Assembly: GCA_001839685.1 (NCBI GenBank)
Contig: MLAK01000982.1
Span: 99,520 to 163,519 of the forward strand
Direction: 5' to 3'
DNA length: 64,000 nt
From: Tritrichomonas foetus
Lineage: Eukaryota > Parabasalia > Tritrichomonadida > Tritrichomonadidae
Below, piece after piece: positions 53,915 through 63,042 of this stretch. The stretch's first letter is position 1. Each line of letters opens with the position of its first letter. The notes beneath the pieces are model-generated. The model was not told the origin of the DNA and did not search any database. It was given only the letters and a program-made list of their open reading frames with translations. The position numbers were made by a program, and so were the translations under genes.

Positions 53915-54085
53915 TGCATTATTTATGTTTTATCTATGTATTATTTATGTTTTATCTATGTTTTATCTATGTNTTATNTATGTNTTATNTATGTTTTATC
54001 TATGTATTATTTATGTTTTATCTATGTATTATTTATGTTTTATCTATGTATTATTATGTTTTATCTATGTATTATTTATGGATAT
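53915..54085. repeat. 11-bp tandem repeat (TATGTTTTATC and TATGTATTATT units)
   Basis: About fifteen units of an 11-bp repeat start just after the EF-hand stop. Undetermined bases at 53973, 53978, 53984 and 53989 are spaced 11 apart in two pairs, which fits variable positions in a collapsed array. The frames open through it on both strands are products of the repeat. Confidence 0.9.
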
Positions 54086-54275
54086 CACATGAATTACATA
54101 TGTATTATACCTAAAATAATAACAAATCATTTCAAATAAATAAAGTTTAGTTCGTGTATTTTTTTATATGAATTGGATATGTATACTTTTCGTGATTTCG
54201 GAATAAAAAGAGATTCGTATTTAAAATAAAATTATCAATAGTTTTACTATAATATAATTCACATAATAAGATTCC

Positions 54276-56159
54276 TTAATTGTTCTTAAATTGAATTGAA
54301 AGGGTAATAGCTTTATCATATGCTTGAGCAAGCATTTCATAAAGTTCATATGCGGTTGTTTTAAGATTATTTGGACATTCCGAGAAACAAACAAAAATAG
54401 TATCGGTTAAAGTTGAAATTGGCATTTTCATCACAGTAAAGAGACAAAAAGTGCATGCGAATGAAGACACAGGCAAGAATATTTTAAGCCAAGTGTTATT
54501 TGCCATTAACATGAATGCAAGTCCAAGTCCTAGCATCGCACTTCCAAAATAAAACACTATACCATGAATAGATAATGCTTTGCTAATTATAATATCATTC
54601 AAAATGGTACCAACAAACTTCTTGGTTTCTAGTTCAGCCCATCTTCGGCATCCTTCAAAGAAAGGAACGCCAAAAGTTGCACAATAAACAAGACCAAATC
54701 TCGCAATCATTGAGAAGCAACACTCGATAATTTTTATAAGACAATAAACACAACAACAGAATATTTGCCAACATCCACCTGCACTTTTGACACTCTTCTT
54801 TATCATTTCAGACAATGCGTTCAAAATTGACATAATCATTCCAGCAAGTGCTGCACTTCCGAAAGATGAAGTACAGGCACGTTTAAAGCTGGAACATGCC
54901 CCACAAGTTGGCATTAACTCAGTTCCATTCAAAAAGTACCATTCTGCGGCTGCTCCAGATATAGTCAAAAAGGTGACATATCCAAAAGTCATCGTTATCC
55001 AATAATAGCTAAACAAAAGGTAAACGTAGATGCCATATGACCAACCTGCAATAATTGTAAAAATCAGAGAGAGACAAAAAACCAAAGAAATAATCAATTC
55101 CAATAAAAGTTCAAATATTATAATTAAGTAAATCGATGGTGTTTTCCAAATGATTCTCATTGATTGCTTCAACATACATGCTGATAAAGGTATATACTTC
55201 CTTATACAACAGTAGGTGATCAATGAAATTAATGCCAAAATAATAGGAAATGCAACAACAGCCCAAATTCCTTCAAGGAAAGCAGGGATACATAAAACAA
55301 CTGCGATTACAATAACAATAAAAAATCCTGATTTGATATAAGCTGATGGAAAACAACTAACATATATTAAATGAACCAAATTGAGAACGAAAGCAATTAA
55401 AACACCAAAACCAAGTGCATAATAAACAACTTTTGCAGTAAGTTTGGTTTCATTATCATCAATAAGTCCTTGAAGATTAATTGCTGATATTTCAGTATTA
55501 TTAAAATTAAGGTCCAATAAAAACAACTCGTCTGGAGTGGTAACATCTTCATAGATTCCGAGATATTTATTCCATTTTTTAATAGCTTTAAATGCCATAA
55601 TCGCAAAAACCAAGACAAATATAAGAAAGTTAATCCAAAAACAAATCGCCCAACACATATCATTACATGTTTTTTGCTCTTTTGTGTTTTGTGCAAAAGT
55701 TTCTGGTTCAAACGATGAAACATTTTCCCAATGCTTTGAATATTTAGTTTCATCTGCTTCAATTGATTCCCATTGATCAATAGTAATAGATTGAATTTGA
55801 AGGTTTCGAGGATCATATTTCCATCTTTTCTTTTTCTCTTTGCCTTCTTCTTTCCCTTTTTCTTGGTTGTTATCATATGCTACTGCAGTAGAAACGGGTA
55901 TATTAGCGTATTGATTTTGGTCGACTGGATAATTTTGATTATTGCCATACACCAAATTTGGATCATTTTCAGGTGCATTTGGATTGTAAACTGGCGGGTT
56001 ATAGGTTTGGTTTGGAACAGGCATATAATTAATTTGTTGTTGTGGCTGCTGATAATATTGGTTTTGTTGATTTACTCCATTTTGTTCTTGGTAAGGGGGG
56101 TATTGTATATATTGACCTTGCGGATAACCTTGTGGCGGATAAGGTTGTTGTGGATACAT
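54276..56159 (-). CDS. choline-transporter-like (CTL/SLC44, Pns1) membrane protein
   Basis: 627 residues. The first 125 are a cytosolic Pro/Gln/Tyr/Asn-rich tail with PPQGYPQGQY repeats and a KEEGKEKKKR patch. About ten hydrophobic spans follow from residue 170. The CTL family layout is seen: a large lumenal loop after the first span, an AAEWYF segment, a Cys-rich part (QIFCCCVYCLIKIIECC), and the FGLVYCATFGVPFFEG and FGSAMLGLGLAFM helices near the C-terminus. Family members are linked to choline or ethanolamine uptake, though substrate evidence varies and is not shown here. The sequence supports the family, not the substrate. Confidence 0.82.
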   Translation of the reverse strand: MYPQQPYPPQGYPQGQYIQYPPYQEQNGVNQQNQYYQQPQQQINYMPVPNQTYNPPVYNPNAPENDPNLVYGNNQNYPVDQNQYANIPVSTAVAYDNNQEKGKEEGKEKKKRWKYDPRNLQIQSITIDQWESIEADETKYSKHWENVSSFEPETFAQNTKEQKTCNDMCWAICFWINFLIFVLVFAIMAFKAIKKWNKYLGIYEDVTTPDELFLLDLNFNNTEISAINLQGLIDDNETKLTAKVVYYALGFGVLIAFVLNLVHLIYVSCFPSAYIKSGFFIVIVIAVVLCIPAFLEGIWAVVAFPIILALISLITYCCIRKYIPLSACMLKQSMRIIWKTPSIYLIIIFELLLELIISLVFCLSLIFTIIAGWSYGIYVYLLFSYYWITMTFGYVTFLTISGAAAEWYFLNGTELMPTCGACSSFKRACTSSFGSAALAGMIMSILNALSEMIKKSVKSAGGCWQIFCCCVYCLIKIIECCFSMIARFGLVYCATFGVPFFEGCRRWAELETKKFVGTILNDIIISKALSIHGIVFYFGSAMLGLGLAFMLMANNTWLKIFLPVSSFACTFCLFTVMKMPISTLTDTIFVCFSECPNNLKTTAYELYEMLAQAYDKAITLSIQFKNN

Positions 56160-56611
56160 TCACTATTTGGTAAAGTTATCGAAAAAAAAAATATGTCGAG
56201 GAGTGTTTAAAAACTATTTGAATATCTATCTGGTCGGTTTCACAAAGGCTCAGGTTTCATCTTTGAAAATTTGAATTATGAATTCCTAACGTATTCCAAC
56301 TTTTATTCAAAAAATGTTTACAAATCAAAATAAATCGATTTCAAGCAAAGACCGTTTTTATTAATCATTACAATATTTTTCACCGACTCAAACAGTTTTT
56401 CTTGATATCGTCATACAATTAATTTCATAAGGAATATCTTATTCCTCAGAATTATTAGGATAAAAAAAAAATAATTCTATTGCAAAATATGATTGTTTGA
56501 ATTATTTTTGGTGAAAATGAATCAATCTGGCGAATTCATTCATAAGTATCGAGTTTTAATAATTACAAATAGCATTATGTCTAAAATACAGAAACTCATT
56601 TAATGAATTCT
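56160..56611. other. intergenic with a small hairpin
   Basis: AT-rich spacer. AGGAATA-TCT-TATTCCT near 56430-56446 forms a 7-bp hairpin. Nothing else is seen. Confidence 0.45.
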
Positions 56612-57991
56612 TTAAGACTTTTTTCTTTTCGAGATTTCAATGATTTCTTGACGAACTCGCCTTAAAATTTCATTATCTTTTTGTGTTGGTGCAAAAACGA
56701 TAGAAAATTTCCTATTATCCAACACTACATGTTTTTGATGGACTGATTGCCATTTTCCTAAAATATTAAATATTTCAACATTTTGATTTTTCTCAATCGA
56801 AGAATTTAATAATAGATGAAAACATCTCTTTAGATCACGAACCATTGTATATACAGATGAAATCATATGATGAACGGCTGAGTAAATATGTGAGAAATCT
56901 GATCTGAGCTGTGTAAATTTCGAACAAAGTGATGATTTGTTGTGAAAATGCTTTGATGATGAATGAGCTTGAATCATTTTCAAAGAATTTTGAATTTTTT
57001 CGATTTTTGCAAAATTTTTATAGCTTGTTTGATAAACCATCTTCACAATATGGCGAGATCTTTGATCAATACTATTAATTAAGTTTGAAGTAAACAATTT
57101 TAATGACATATTTTCATTTTTGATGTGATGAAGTTGAAAAAGATCATTTTGCAATTTCCGAATAATTGAATTCATTCGACAAATATGATCAATATCTTGT
57201 TTTTGAGAAATTGCACCTAAATAAGTATGATTTAAATTATCATCATTTACCATATTATTACGCTCATTTTTAATATCATCATAGCTGAAATTTGGTGTTT
57301 TTATATTTAAAACTAAGTCATCGAAAGAATGATTTAGCATTTCTTTTTTATGAATGATTGATTCATTTATATCGATTGAAATATTTGATTGGTCAATATC
57401 AATATTTCCAGTCATTTCGAAAATAGTTTTAGTTGGAATGATCTGACCAATAAAGTGATTTTGATGTGCAAAAGGAATTTCATTTTCAATAGAATTTGAA
57501 GTTTGATGTGGGCTAAATTGAATATCAACTGAATTTTGTCTTTTTTTAAGTTCTGATATCTTGTTTTCAAGGTGATTTATCTTATTGTTAAGTAGATTTT
57601 CGTTGTCTTTCATTTGATTAACTTCACCTTTCAAAGAATCAAAAATATCAAAAAGATCAGAAATATTATTTACTTGAAAGTATTCATATATTACATTTTG
57701 ATCTTCTTGCATTTTCACATATTCATCGTTTAATTCAAAATATCTTCCATTCAAATCATCAAAACTATTAAGTATTTCGTCAGAATTCATTAATTCTTTT
57801 TCTAAATTAGATATTTTCGCTTTTAATTCATTGTTTTCTTCAATAAGTTGATCATAATTTGAAAGGTAGTTTTGACGAAGTAATTGATTTTCATTATATA
57901 ATAACTTGACTTTTTCTATGAGTTGTACCATTGTAAATGGTTGTTTCGGATCATAGCTTACAGGGTCTGGTAAATTGGGTTTCGCCTTCAT
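56612..57991 (-). CDS. coiled-coil protein of unknown function
   Basis: 459 residues. Residues about 20-155 are coiled coil (TMVQLIEKVKLLYNENQLLR, then NELKAKISNLEKEL). A hydrophilic Asn/Ser-rich middle carries repeated NIDIDQ and SFDDL-like motifs, then a helical His/Lys-rich C-terminal part. I do not recognise the family. Its start is 147 bases from the divergent small coiled-coil gene. An initiator-like ATCATTCG is 14 bases before the ATG. Confidence 0.82.
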   Translation of the reverse strand: MKAKPNLPDPVSYDPKQPFTMVQLIEKVKLLYNENQLLRQNYLSNYDQLIEENNELKAKISNLEKELMNSDEILNSFDDLNGRYFELNDEYVKMQEDQNVIYEYFQVNNISDLFDIFDSLKGEVNQMKDNENLLNNKINHLENKISELKKRQNSVDIQFSPHQTSNSIENEIPFAHQNHFIGQIIPTKTIFEMTGNIDIDQSNISIDINESIIHKKEMLNHSFDDLVLNIKTPNFSYDDIKNERNNMVNDDNLNHTYLGAISQKQDIDHICRMNSIIRKLQNDLFQLHHIKNENMSLKLFTSNLINSIDQRSRHIVKMVYQTSYKNFAKIEKIQNSLKMIQAHSSSKHFHNKSSLCSKFTQLRSDFSHIYSAVHHMISSVYTMVRDLKRCFHLLLNSSIEKNQNVEIFNILGKWQSVHQKHVVLDNRKFSIVFAPTQKDNEILRRVRQEIIEISKRKKS

Positions 57992-58138
57992 GGAGGCGAA
58001 TGATTTTGTGATTTAATTTTAATCGATGCTTGATACGAACGTTAAAGATGAACTATTCAATTAATTTTAATCGTACTTTTATATTCTAACCATTTTCTTT
58101 GATTTGCTGTTAGGTCAAAAAAAAGGCGAATTTTACCA

Positions 58139-58603
58139 ATGACTTTCTCAGGCTACGGTTTCGACGAATCAGATTCTAAACTCCAGGAGCAGCTCAATGC
58201 TTTACAAGCGAAAAGAAATCTTTGTTTAAAAGCAATCGAACGAAGAAACAACGAATTTTATATGAACTTCGATACAAAGGGAGAAGCAAGCTATGACACA
58301 AGCACACTCTTTATTTTGGAAAATGTAGACAGCGATATTCAATCTTACCAAAATCACAAAATATCGAGCGATGACATCAAGAAAAGCGCATTTGCAAAAA
58401 ATAAAGAAGCGAGCGAGTATGTTGACAAAATAAGTAAATATAATATTCAAATACCATCATTGGACAAAATAGAAAGTGAATCAAAATTATTGAATAATGA
58501 TAAAATTCCAAAATTGGCAAAATATTACGAAAAATGTGTACAGGAGAATACTCGACTAAGAGAAGAGTTAAATGAACTTAAAAAAAGGACACAGAAAAGT
58601 TAA
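58139..58603 (+). CDS. small coiled-coil protein, 154 residues, unknown
   Basis: Starts MTFSGYGFDESDSKLQEQL. It has a helix near 12-45 and a coiled coil near 125-154 (QENTRLREELNELKKRTQKS), with charged residues throughout. The family is not recognised. It is divergent from the 459-residue coiled-coil gene, so the two share a 147-base promoter region; similar lone coiled-coil proteins often serve in cytoskeletal complexes, but that is a guess. Confidence 0.75.
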   Translation: MTFSGYGFDESDSKLQEQLNALQAKRNLCLKAIERRNNEFYMNFDTKGEASYDTSTLFILENVDSDIQSYQNHKISSDDIKKSAFAKNKEASEYVDKISKYNIQIPSLDKIESESKLLNNDKIPKLAKYYEKCVQENTRLREELNELKKRTQKS

Positions 58604-58925
58604 GGTCTTTCTTATTCATATGTTTTTTATAAAAATAGATTTTGATTATTTATTTTCGAATTTTTGCGATTTATTATATCTATCCATTTTTCCCCCTCGT
58701 TGATTACAACATAGTAATCAAAATGAAGAAATATAAACAAACACAAATGAAAAAATATTATCAAACACAAATGAAGCAATATAAACAAACACAAATGAAG
58801 CAATATAAACAAACACAAATGAAGCAATATAAACAAACACAAATGAAGAATATAATAATCATAGAAAACATCAAACACAAAATATTTTTATGTTTACAAT
58901 CATATAAATTTATCTCGAACAAAGA
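58604..58925. other. convergent intergenic region with minisatellite
   Basis: Between two 3' ends. It contains the 24-bp tandem repeat at 58721-58851. The frames that read through it encode only repeats of KQTQMKQY type and have no other support. Confidence 0.7.
58721..58851. repeat. 24-bp tandem repeat, about five copies
   Basis: The unit is AAACAAACACAAATGAAGCA plus ATAT. Inner copies are identical; the left copies differ by a few bases and the last lacks the GC, typical of growth from the middle. Confidence 0.92.
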
Positions 58926-60362
58926 TCATAGATTAATGTGTTCAATTGCATCAATAAGAAGATCAATTTCGTTTTGAGATTGTTCATCACATTCATCATT
59001 ACTGATTGTTTCAAGCAATTCTTGAAAATTAACAGACAAAACAAATTCTTTAACATGATTCACAAATTCCAAATTTTGAGGAATATTTTCTGTTGATATG
59101 ATTTTCCTCAGGAGTTGTAAAGCCAGAATTCGAATTTCTACTTCAGATTCCAGACATAAACTTAAATGATCCAATAAATCAGATAGAATTGCAGTGAATT
59201 TCGATACAAATGGTGCATTAGTATAATTCAATAATATTAAACAATATAATTTAGCTGTCGCATTCATTTCTTTATATTTCAAAAACGAAAAATCTGCAAA
59301 CAAAGAATTTAAAATTGAGTCATTCATCATCTTCATGCAATTGTCTGATGAGCTTTGGCAAAGAATCAACAGAAAATCAAGTGCATCAATATAATGATAG
59401 TCTGTACTCAGAAGTCTAATCATATGTTCAGTTAAATTTTCTTGACAAAAGTAATTTGCAAACTCGATCGAAGCCGAAGCAATTTTCTGGAAATATAGAA
59501 TTACATCATGTCTAATATTTGTAAATGATGGAGTTTTAAAAAATTTTAGCATATTAAAAATAAGATAATTGGAAATACTCAAATGAATGAATTCGATATC
59601 ATCAGATCTCATTAAAAATTTTATATACTTTTTTTGAGCATAAGTTTGGGAAGCCCTTTGAGAAATTATATTTCTTTTGACATTCGAGAGAAATTCAATC
59701 TTTGCATCTGTAGAAAAAGTGACATAAGGCTGAAGAGTAAGGAGAATCGTCATGTAACTCTTTTCATGATATGTTTTAAAATTTTGACATGTAGTATCAG
59801 AATGATTGCTAATTAAATTCAAAATTGTTAAATGAAAATTATTTTCGACCAAAACATTTCGAAATGATTCGTTCATTTCGATACATGTCTTTAAAACTTT
59901 TGATGCAGTAATATCAGGTAATAAACTTATCAGATACTGCCATTCAAATTGTTCAAAGAGGACAATACTGGTTACCCGATTTGATATCATCATTTGCTTC
60001 AGGAGTAAAAGGGAAAACTTCCTGATTGATGGATGAACAAAATCAGCACTAATTTTGCTCCATAAAAATGTCAAAAATTCTTCACTAAATATTTTTGCAT
60101 CAGTAAAGTTTTCCACTTGAAGCATGTTTGTAATTGATACAAGTGCCATAATTACTTGAATATCATTGCCGTTTTCGAGTCGAGATAAAAACAGATTATA
60201 TATTTGCTCAATATTTCCTTCCATTTTCCCGCCTTTTTTGAAACGGGGCGTTATATATTTAATGTCAATTACTGGTGTTGCACCATCTTTCATTACATTC
60301 TGGGTTGGAGAATCACGAATCATTTCACCGAGATCACACCTTGATATGTGATATGAAAACAT
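58926..60362 (-). CDS. ARM/HEAT-like helical repeat protein, unknown
   Basis: 478 residues, all-helical in appearance, with repeated hydrophobic patterns such as VIMALVSITNMLQ, IRKFSLLLLKQMM, ALDFLLILCQSS and ILALQLLRKIIS that fit armadillo or HEAT repeats. No catalytic motif is seen. The first 45 residues are a non-repeat extension. Its start codon is only 25 bases from that of the divergent RecQ4-like gene, so promoters overlap and the two may be co-expressed. The family is not recognised. Confidence 0.82.
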   Translation of the reverse strand: MFSYHISRCDLGEMIRDSPTQNVMKDGATPVIDIKYITPRFKKGGKMEGNIEQIYNLFLSRLENGNDIQVIMALVSITNMLQVENFTDAKIFSEEFLTFLWSKISADFVHPSIRKFSLLLLKQMMISNRVTSIVLFEQFEWQYLISLLPDITASKVLKTCIEMNESFRNVLVENNFHLTILNLISNHSDTTCQNFKTYHEKSYMTILLTLQPYVTFSTDAKIEFLSNVKRNIISQRASQTYAQKKYIKFLMRSDDIEFIHLSISNYLIFNMLKFFKTPSFTNIRHDVILYFQKIASASIEFANYFCQENLTEHMIRLLSTDYHYIDALDFLLILCQSSSDNCMKMMNDSILNSLFADFSFLKYKEMNATAKLYCLILLNYTNAPFVSKFTAILSDLLDHLSLCLESEVEIRILALQLLRKIISTENIPQNLEFVNHVKEFVLSVNFQELLETISNDECDEQSQNEIDLLIDAIEHINL

Positions 60363-60387
60363 TCCTTTTTGCTAAACGTGCATCTAA
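60363..60387. promoter_or_regulatory. 25-base divergent start-to-start interval
   Basis: The ATGs of the ARM-like gene (minus) and the RecQ4-like gene (plus) are separated by 25 bases. Core promoter elements must overlap each other or lie in the coding regions. GTGCATCTAAATG at 60378-60390 ends on the plus-strand start and closely matches the Ras-like gene's 11183-11195. Confidence 0.55.
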
Positions 60388-62376
60388 ATGTCAGACGATG
60401 ATGAGTTTGATACTCCCCAATACCGCATGAACAAAATCGAGTCACCAAAACGATCAATGCAATTACGACCGCACACTCCAACTTTTGGATTACCACCTCG
60501 CACAGATTCATTTCAATCTTTTTCAGTTTCTTTTTCAGAGGCAATACCACCATCAGAAAATTCATTACCAAGACGCGTAAAATCAACTTCTAATATTTAT
60601 GATATTTTGTTAGACTCAAATACGTCAAGCGATCGAATGAATCCATCATCATTAGAACCAATTGATTCTGAAAAAGTAAAAATACAACTCAAAAAGTTAT
60701 ATCCAAATGCTACACCATTTATTGAAAAAATTGTAAGGAAATCGTCAATTGGCAAAAATCAAATCATAATTGATATTTTAAATGAAACCACTTTTTTGCC
60801 ACTTTCTTCGATCCTTCAATCACATAAAGGAAGGAAGGCTTTAATTATTGTTCCATCAATGAAAATTTCTCAATGGATAAGAAGTTTTTTAATTGACTCT
60901 ACTGCTTTATGCCCAGAAGGGAGATCACAACAACAAAAAGTTCTTGCTCAAATATCTAGTGGTAGAACACAGGTCCTGTTATGCATCGCTAATAGATTAT
61001 CAACATTAAATCTGACTTTATTTGATATAATATTTGTTGCAAAATCAGAATTATGCGAAGATTCATTAAATACAATTTCTAATTTTCCTGGCATTGTAAT
61101 TTTACATCAAACTCCAGGATTCACTATCAATACTAGGCACAATTTTGAAGTATCTAAAAATCCAGATTTATCTATTCAGTGCACACCAACTGCCATATTT
61201 GAAGAGAACTATCTTGATGCTTTAGATGAAGCAATTGATAATGAAGAAAAGACATGCGTTATTGCTCCATTCAAGACCGTCATTGATAAAATCTTCAAAA
61301 GGATTCATAGTAAAAGTGTTAAATTTAGTAATAACTTTTCTAACGATGATTGCCGCGCTTGTGTTTCAACAACTGCTGTTTTTTATACAATGGCGACATT
61401 TGATCATTACATTTTTGTGGATTTCCCACCATCACTTTCATATTTATTAATGGCATCATACATTGGACGAAAAGTGACTGTTTTTGTAAATACTACAATT
61501 GGTTTAAGATTACAAACTTATTCACATAGTCGTGGAATTGATTTACCAAACGTTCAACATATTGTTCAATCGATATTTTGGTCAGGTTCACATTATCGAA
61601 AAGCCAATGAAATGACATCAATTTCAATTTCAGGATTAGACATCACAAATGATTCATTTAATGACCTTGTTTCTGAATTAAGTAATCGACAATTTGTTAA
61701 GTATTTACCTTTTAATCACCAAATATTGAATATTAAAATCAATTCTATCGTCCATCAACGATCTGCACTTTTATCTGCAGTTTCACAAAATAGAAGCAAC
61801 ATGCACGGATTTTATAATATTCCAATCATTAGTTTATGCACACAACTTAATTTGACACCGATGCAACTTGAAAGTGAACTTGAATCTCTTCAGAATGAAA
61901 AAGTTATTCAATATAGATTCATGGAAAAATCGCATTATTTCACAATTATTAAAGAGTTCAGTATTGATGATGACGATGAATTCATGGATACTCTTCGTGA
62001 CTTAACAAATACATTTGCGGCAAGAGAAGATCAACGAGATCATGAATTTGACCTTATTTATCATGTCCTTAAAAATCCAGATGATTTCACAAAAGTATCT
62101 GAAGGTGGCGAGCCAGAAGAAGTTGAAGGACTTCCACATTCACCATTAAATATTGAAGAAATCAAAAAACTACTTACAAACTCACGAAGATCAGAATGGA
62201 CTCCACGAGCAGTTGCACGAGTTTTCCATGGTGTTTCATCACCTTTATTTTCATCAGAAGAATGGTCTAGATCTCCATACTGGAATAAGCAATCTGATGC
62301 ATCATTCAAAGATATTATGCAATTTTGCCAGAAAATTGCCTGCAACCCAACAAGGATAACAGAAGACATGGTCTGA
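60388..62376 (+). CDS. RecQ4-like protein lacking helicase ATPase motifs
   Basis: 662 residues. The N-terminus is disordered (Pro/Ser/Arg-rich). The C-terminal 60 residues (TPRAVARVFHGVSSPLF, then a WSRSPYW segment) resemble the RECQL4-specific C-terminal domain, with AR(I/V)xHGIxSPxF and paired Trp. The middle follows the outline of a RecA-like helicase: KALIIVPSM where motif Ia would be, a FDHYIFVDFPPSLSYLL segment like the RecQ second-half strand with VDxPxS, and a winged-helix-like part near 480-520. No GKS/T P-loop or DExH box is seen: a FDIIFVAKSE segment stands where the DEAH would be. It therefore looks like a non-catalytic RecQ4 relative; RecQ4 proteins act in replication initiation and repair. 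The match is from memory. Confidence 0.6.
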   Translation: MSDDDEFDTPQYRMNKIESPKRSMQLRPHTPTFGLPPRTDSFQSFSVSFSEAIPPSENSLPRRVKSTSNIYDILLDSNTSSDRMNPSSLEPIDSEKVKIQLKKLYPNATPFIEKIVRKSSIGKNQIIIDILNETTFLPLSSILQSHKGRKALIIVPSMKISQWIRSFLIDSTALCPEGRSQQQKVLAQISSGRTQVLLCIANRLSTLNLTLFDIIFVAKSELCEDSLNTISNFPGIVILHQTPGFTINTRHNFEVSKNPDLSIQCTPTAIFEENYLDALDEAIDNEEKTCVIAPFKTVIDKIFKRIHSKSVKFSNNFSNDDCRACVSTTAVFYTMATFDHYIFVDFPPSLSYLLMASYIGRKVTVFVNTTIGLRLQTYSHSRGIDLPNVQHIVQSIFWSGSHYRKANEMTSISISGLDITNDSFNDLVSELSNRQFVKYLPFNHQILNIKINSIVHQRSALLSAVSQNRSNMHGFYNIPIISLCTQLNLTPMQLESELESLQNEKVIQYRFMEKSHYFTIIKEFSIDDDDEFMDTLRDLTNTFAAREDQRDHEFDLIYHVLKNPDDFTKVSEGGEPEEVEGLPHSPLNIEEIKKLLTNSRRSEWTPRAVARVFHGVSSPLFSSEEWSRSPYWNKQSDASFKDIMQFCQKIACNPTRITEDMV

Positions 62377-62414
62377 TTCCACATATTGTATGTATTTTTA
62401 TTATATATTAAATA

Positions 62415-62455
62415 TATCCGCATTCTTATTTATTTTTCATATCCGCATTCTTATC
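62415..62455. repeat. short direct repeat ATATCCGCATTCTTAT
   Basis: A 16-base motif occurs twice 25 bases apart in the spacer after the RecQ4-like gene (62415 and 62440). GC content is above the surroundings. Confidence 0.75.
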
Positions 62456-62523
62456 AAGAGTATGAATGTTTTGCATAATGATATGAAATGTTCATCTATT
62501 ATGAGATGTTCATTCATTAGGAA

Positions 62524-63042
62524 ATGATTCAAATCACACAACATCAAAATAGATTTGAAAGCTGTGATGGAAATTATGACGACCGTTTAATCATTCGAAT
62601 GAAATCTCTCCAAGATTTGAGTGATTCGATGCAATTACTCAAACAAGCTCTTGAAGAATTTCAAGCAAGCTGCCAAGGTGTTCTAATGGAATTAGATAAT
62701 CCACAAAATTGCCAATATTATCCAGTTATCCAATTATCTGAAAAATTCATCCACGATCAACAGATAAGAATGCACAGCTCATCAAACAGACGAGAGCCAT
62801 CAATTATTTACACTAAAGACGATTTAGCTACAAAACCAGCAGAATTCTTGGATGAACGAATCATCGAATTTTCCCAGAACTCCAAGAAACCACTCGGTGA
62901 TAGTAATCTCAGAAAACTCCGGAAAATTTTTGTCGATATACCAAGACAGGAACTATCCCGACATATTCAAAGATTGATCGTTGCCGGAAAAATCATCGAC
63001 CAAAGTAATGAAGTCCCTGATGTGCCAAAGTTTCCAAAATAA
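62524..63042 (+). CDS. small protein of 172 residues, unknown
   Basis: Starts MIQITQHQNRFESC. A helical segment at 25-60 (RMKSLQDLSDSMQLLKQALE) is followed by a linker and a basic helical C-terminal part near 128-160 (LRKLRKIFVDIPRQELSRHI) that could be a winged-helix-like fold. No family is recognised. It lies 147 bases after the RecQ4-like gene on the same strand; an initiator-like TTCATTAG is 12 bases before the ATG, supporting its own promoter. Confidence 0.75.
   Translation: MIQITQHQNRFESCDGNYDDRLIIRMKSLQDLSDSMQLLKQALEEFQASCQGVLMELDNPQNCQYYPVIQLSEKFIHDQQIRMHSSSNRREPSIIYTKDDLATKPAEFLDERIIEFSQNSKKPLGDSNLRKLRKIFVDIPRQELSRHIQRLIVAGKIIDQSNEVPDVPKFPK

Noticed and set aside
53903..54139. Frames encoding YVLSMYYLCFIY-type repeats
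   Set aside because: Translation of the 11-bp repeat only.
58627..58977. Frames encoding KQTQMKQY or LHLCLFIL repeats
   Set aside because: Translation of the 24-bp repeat only; they overlap the 3' end of the ARM-like gene.
60388..62376. Active RecQ helicase
   Set aside because: No GKS/T P-loop and no DExH box in the protein.
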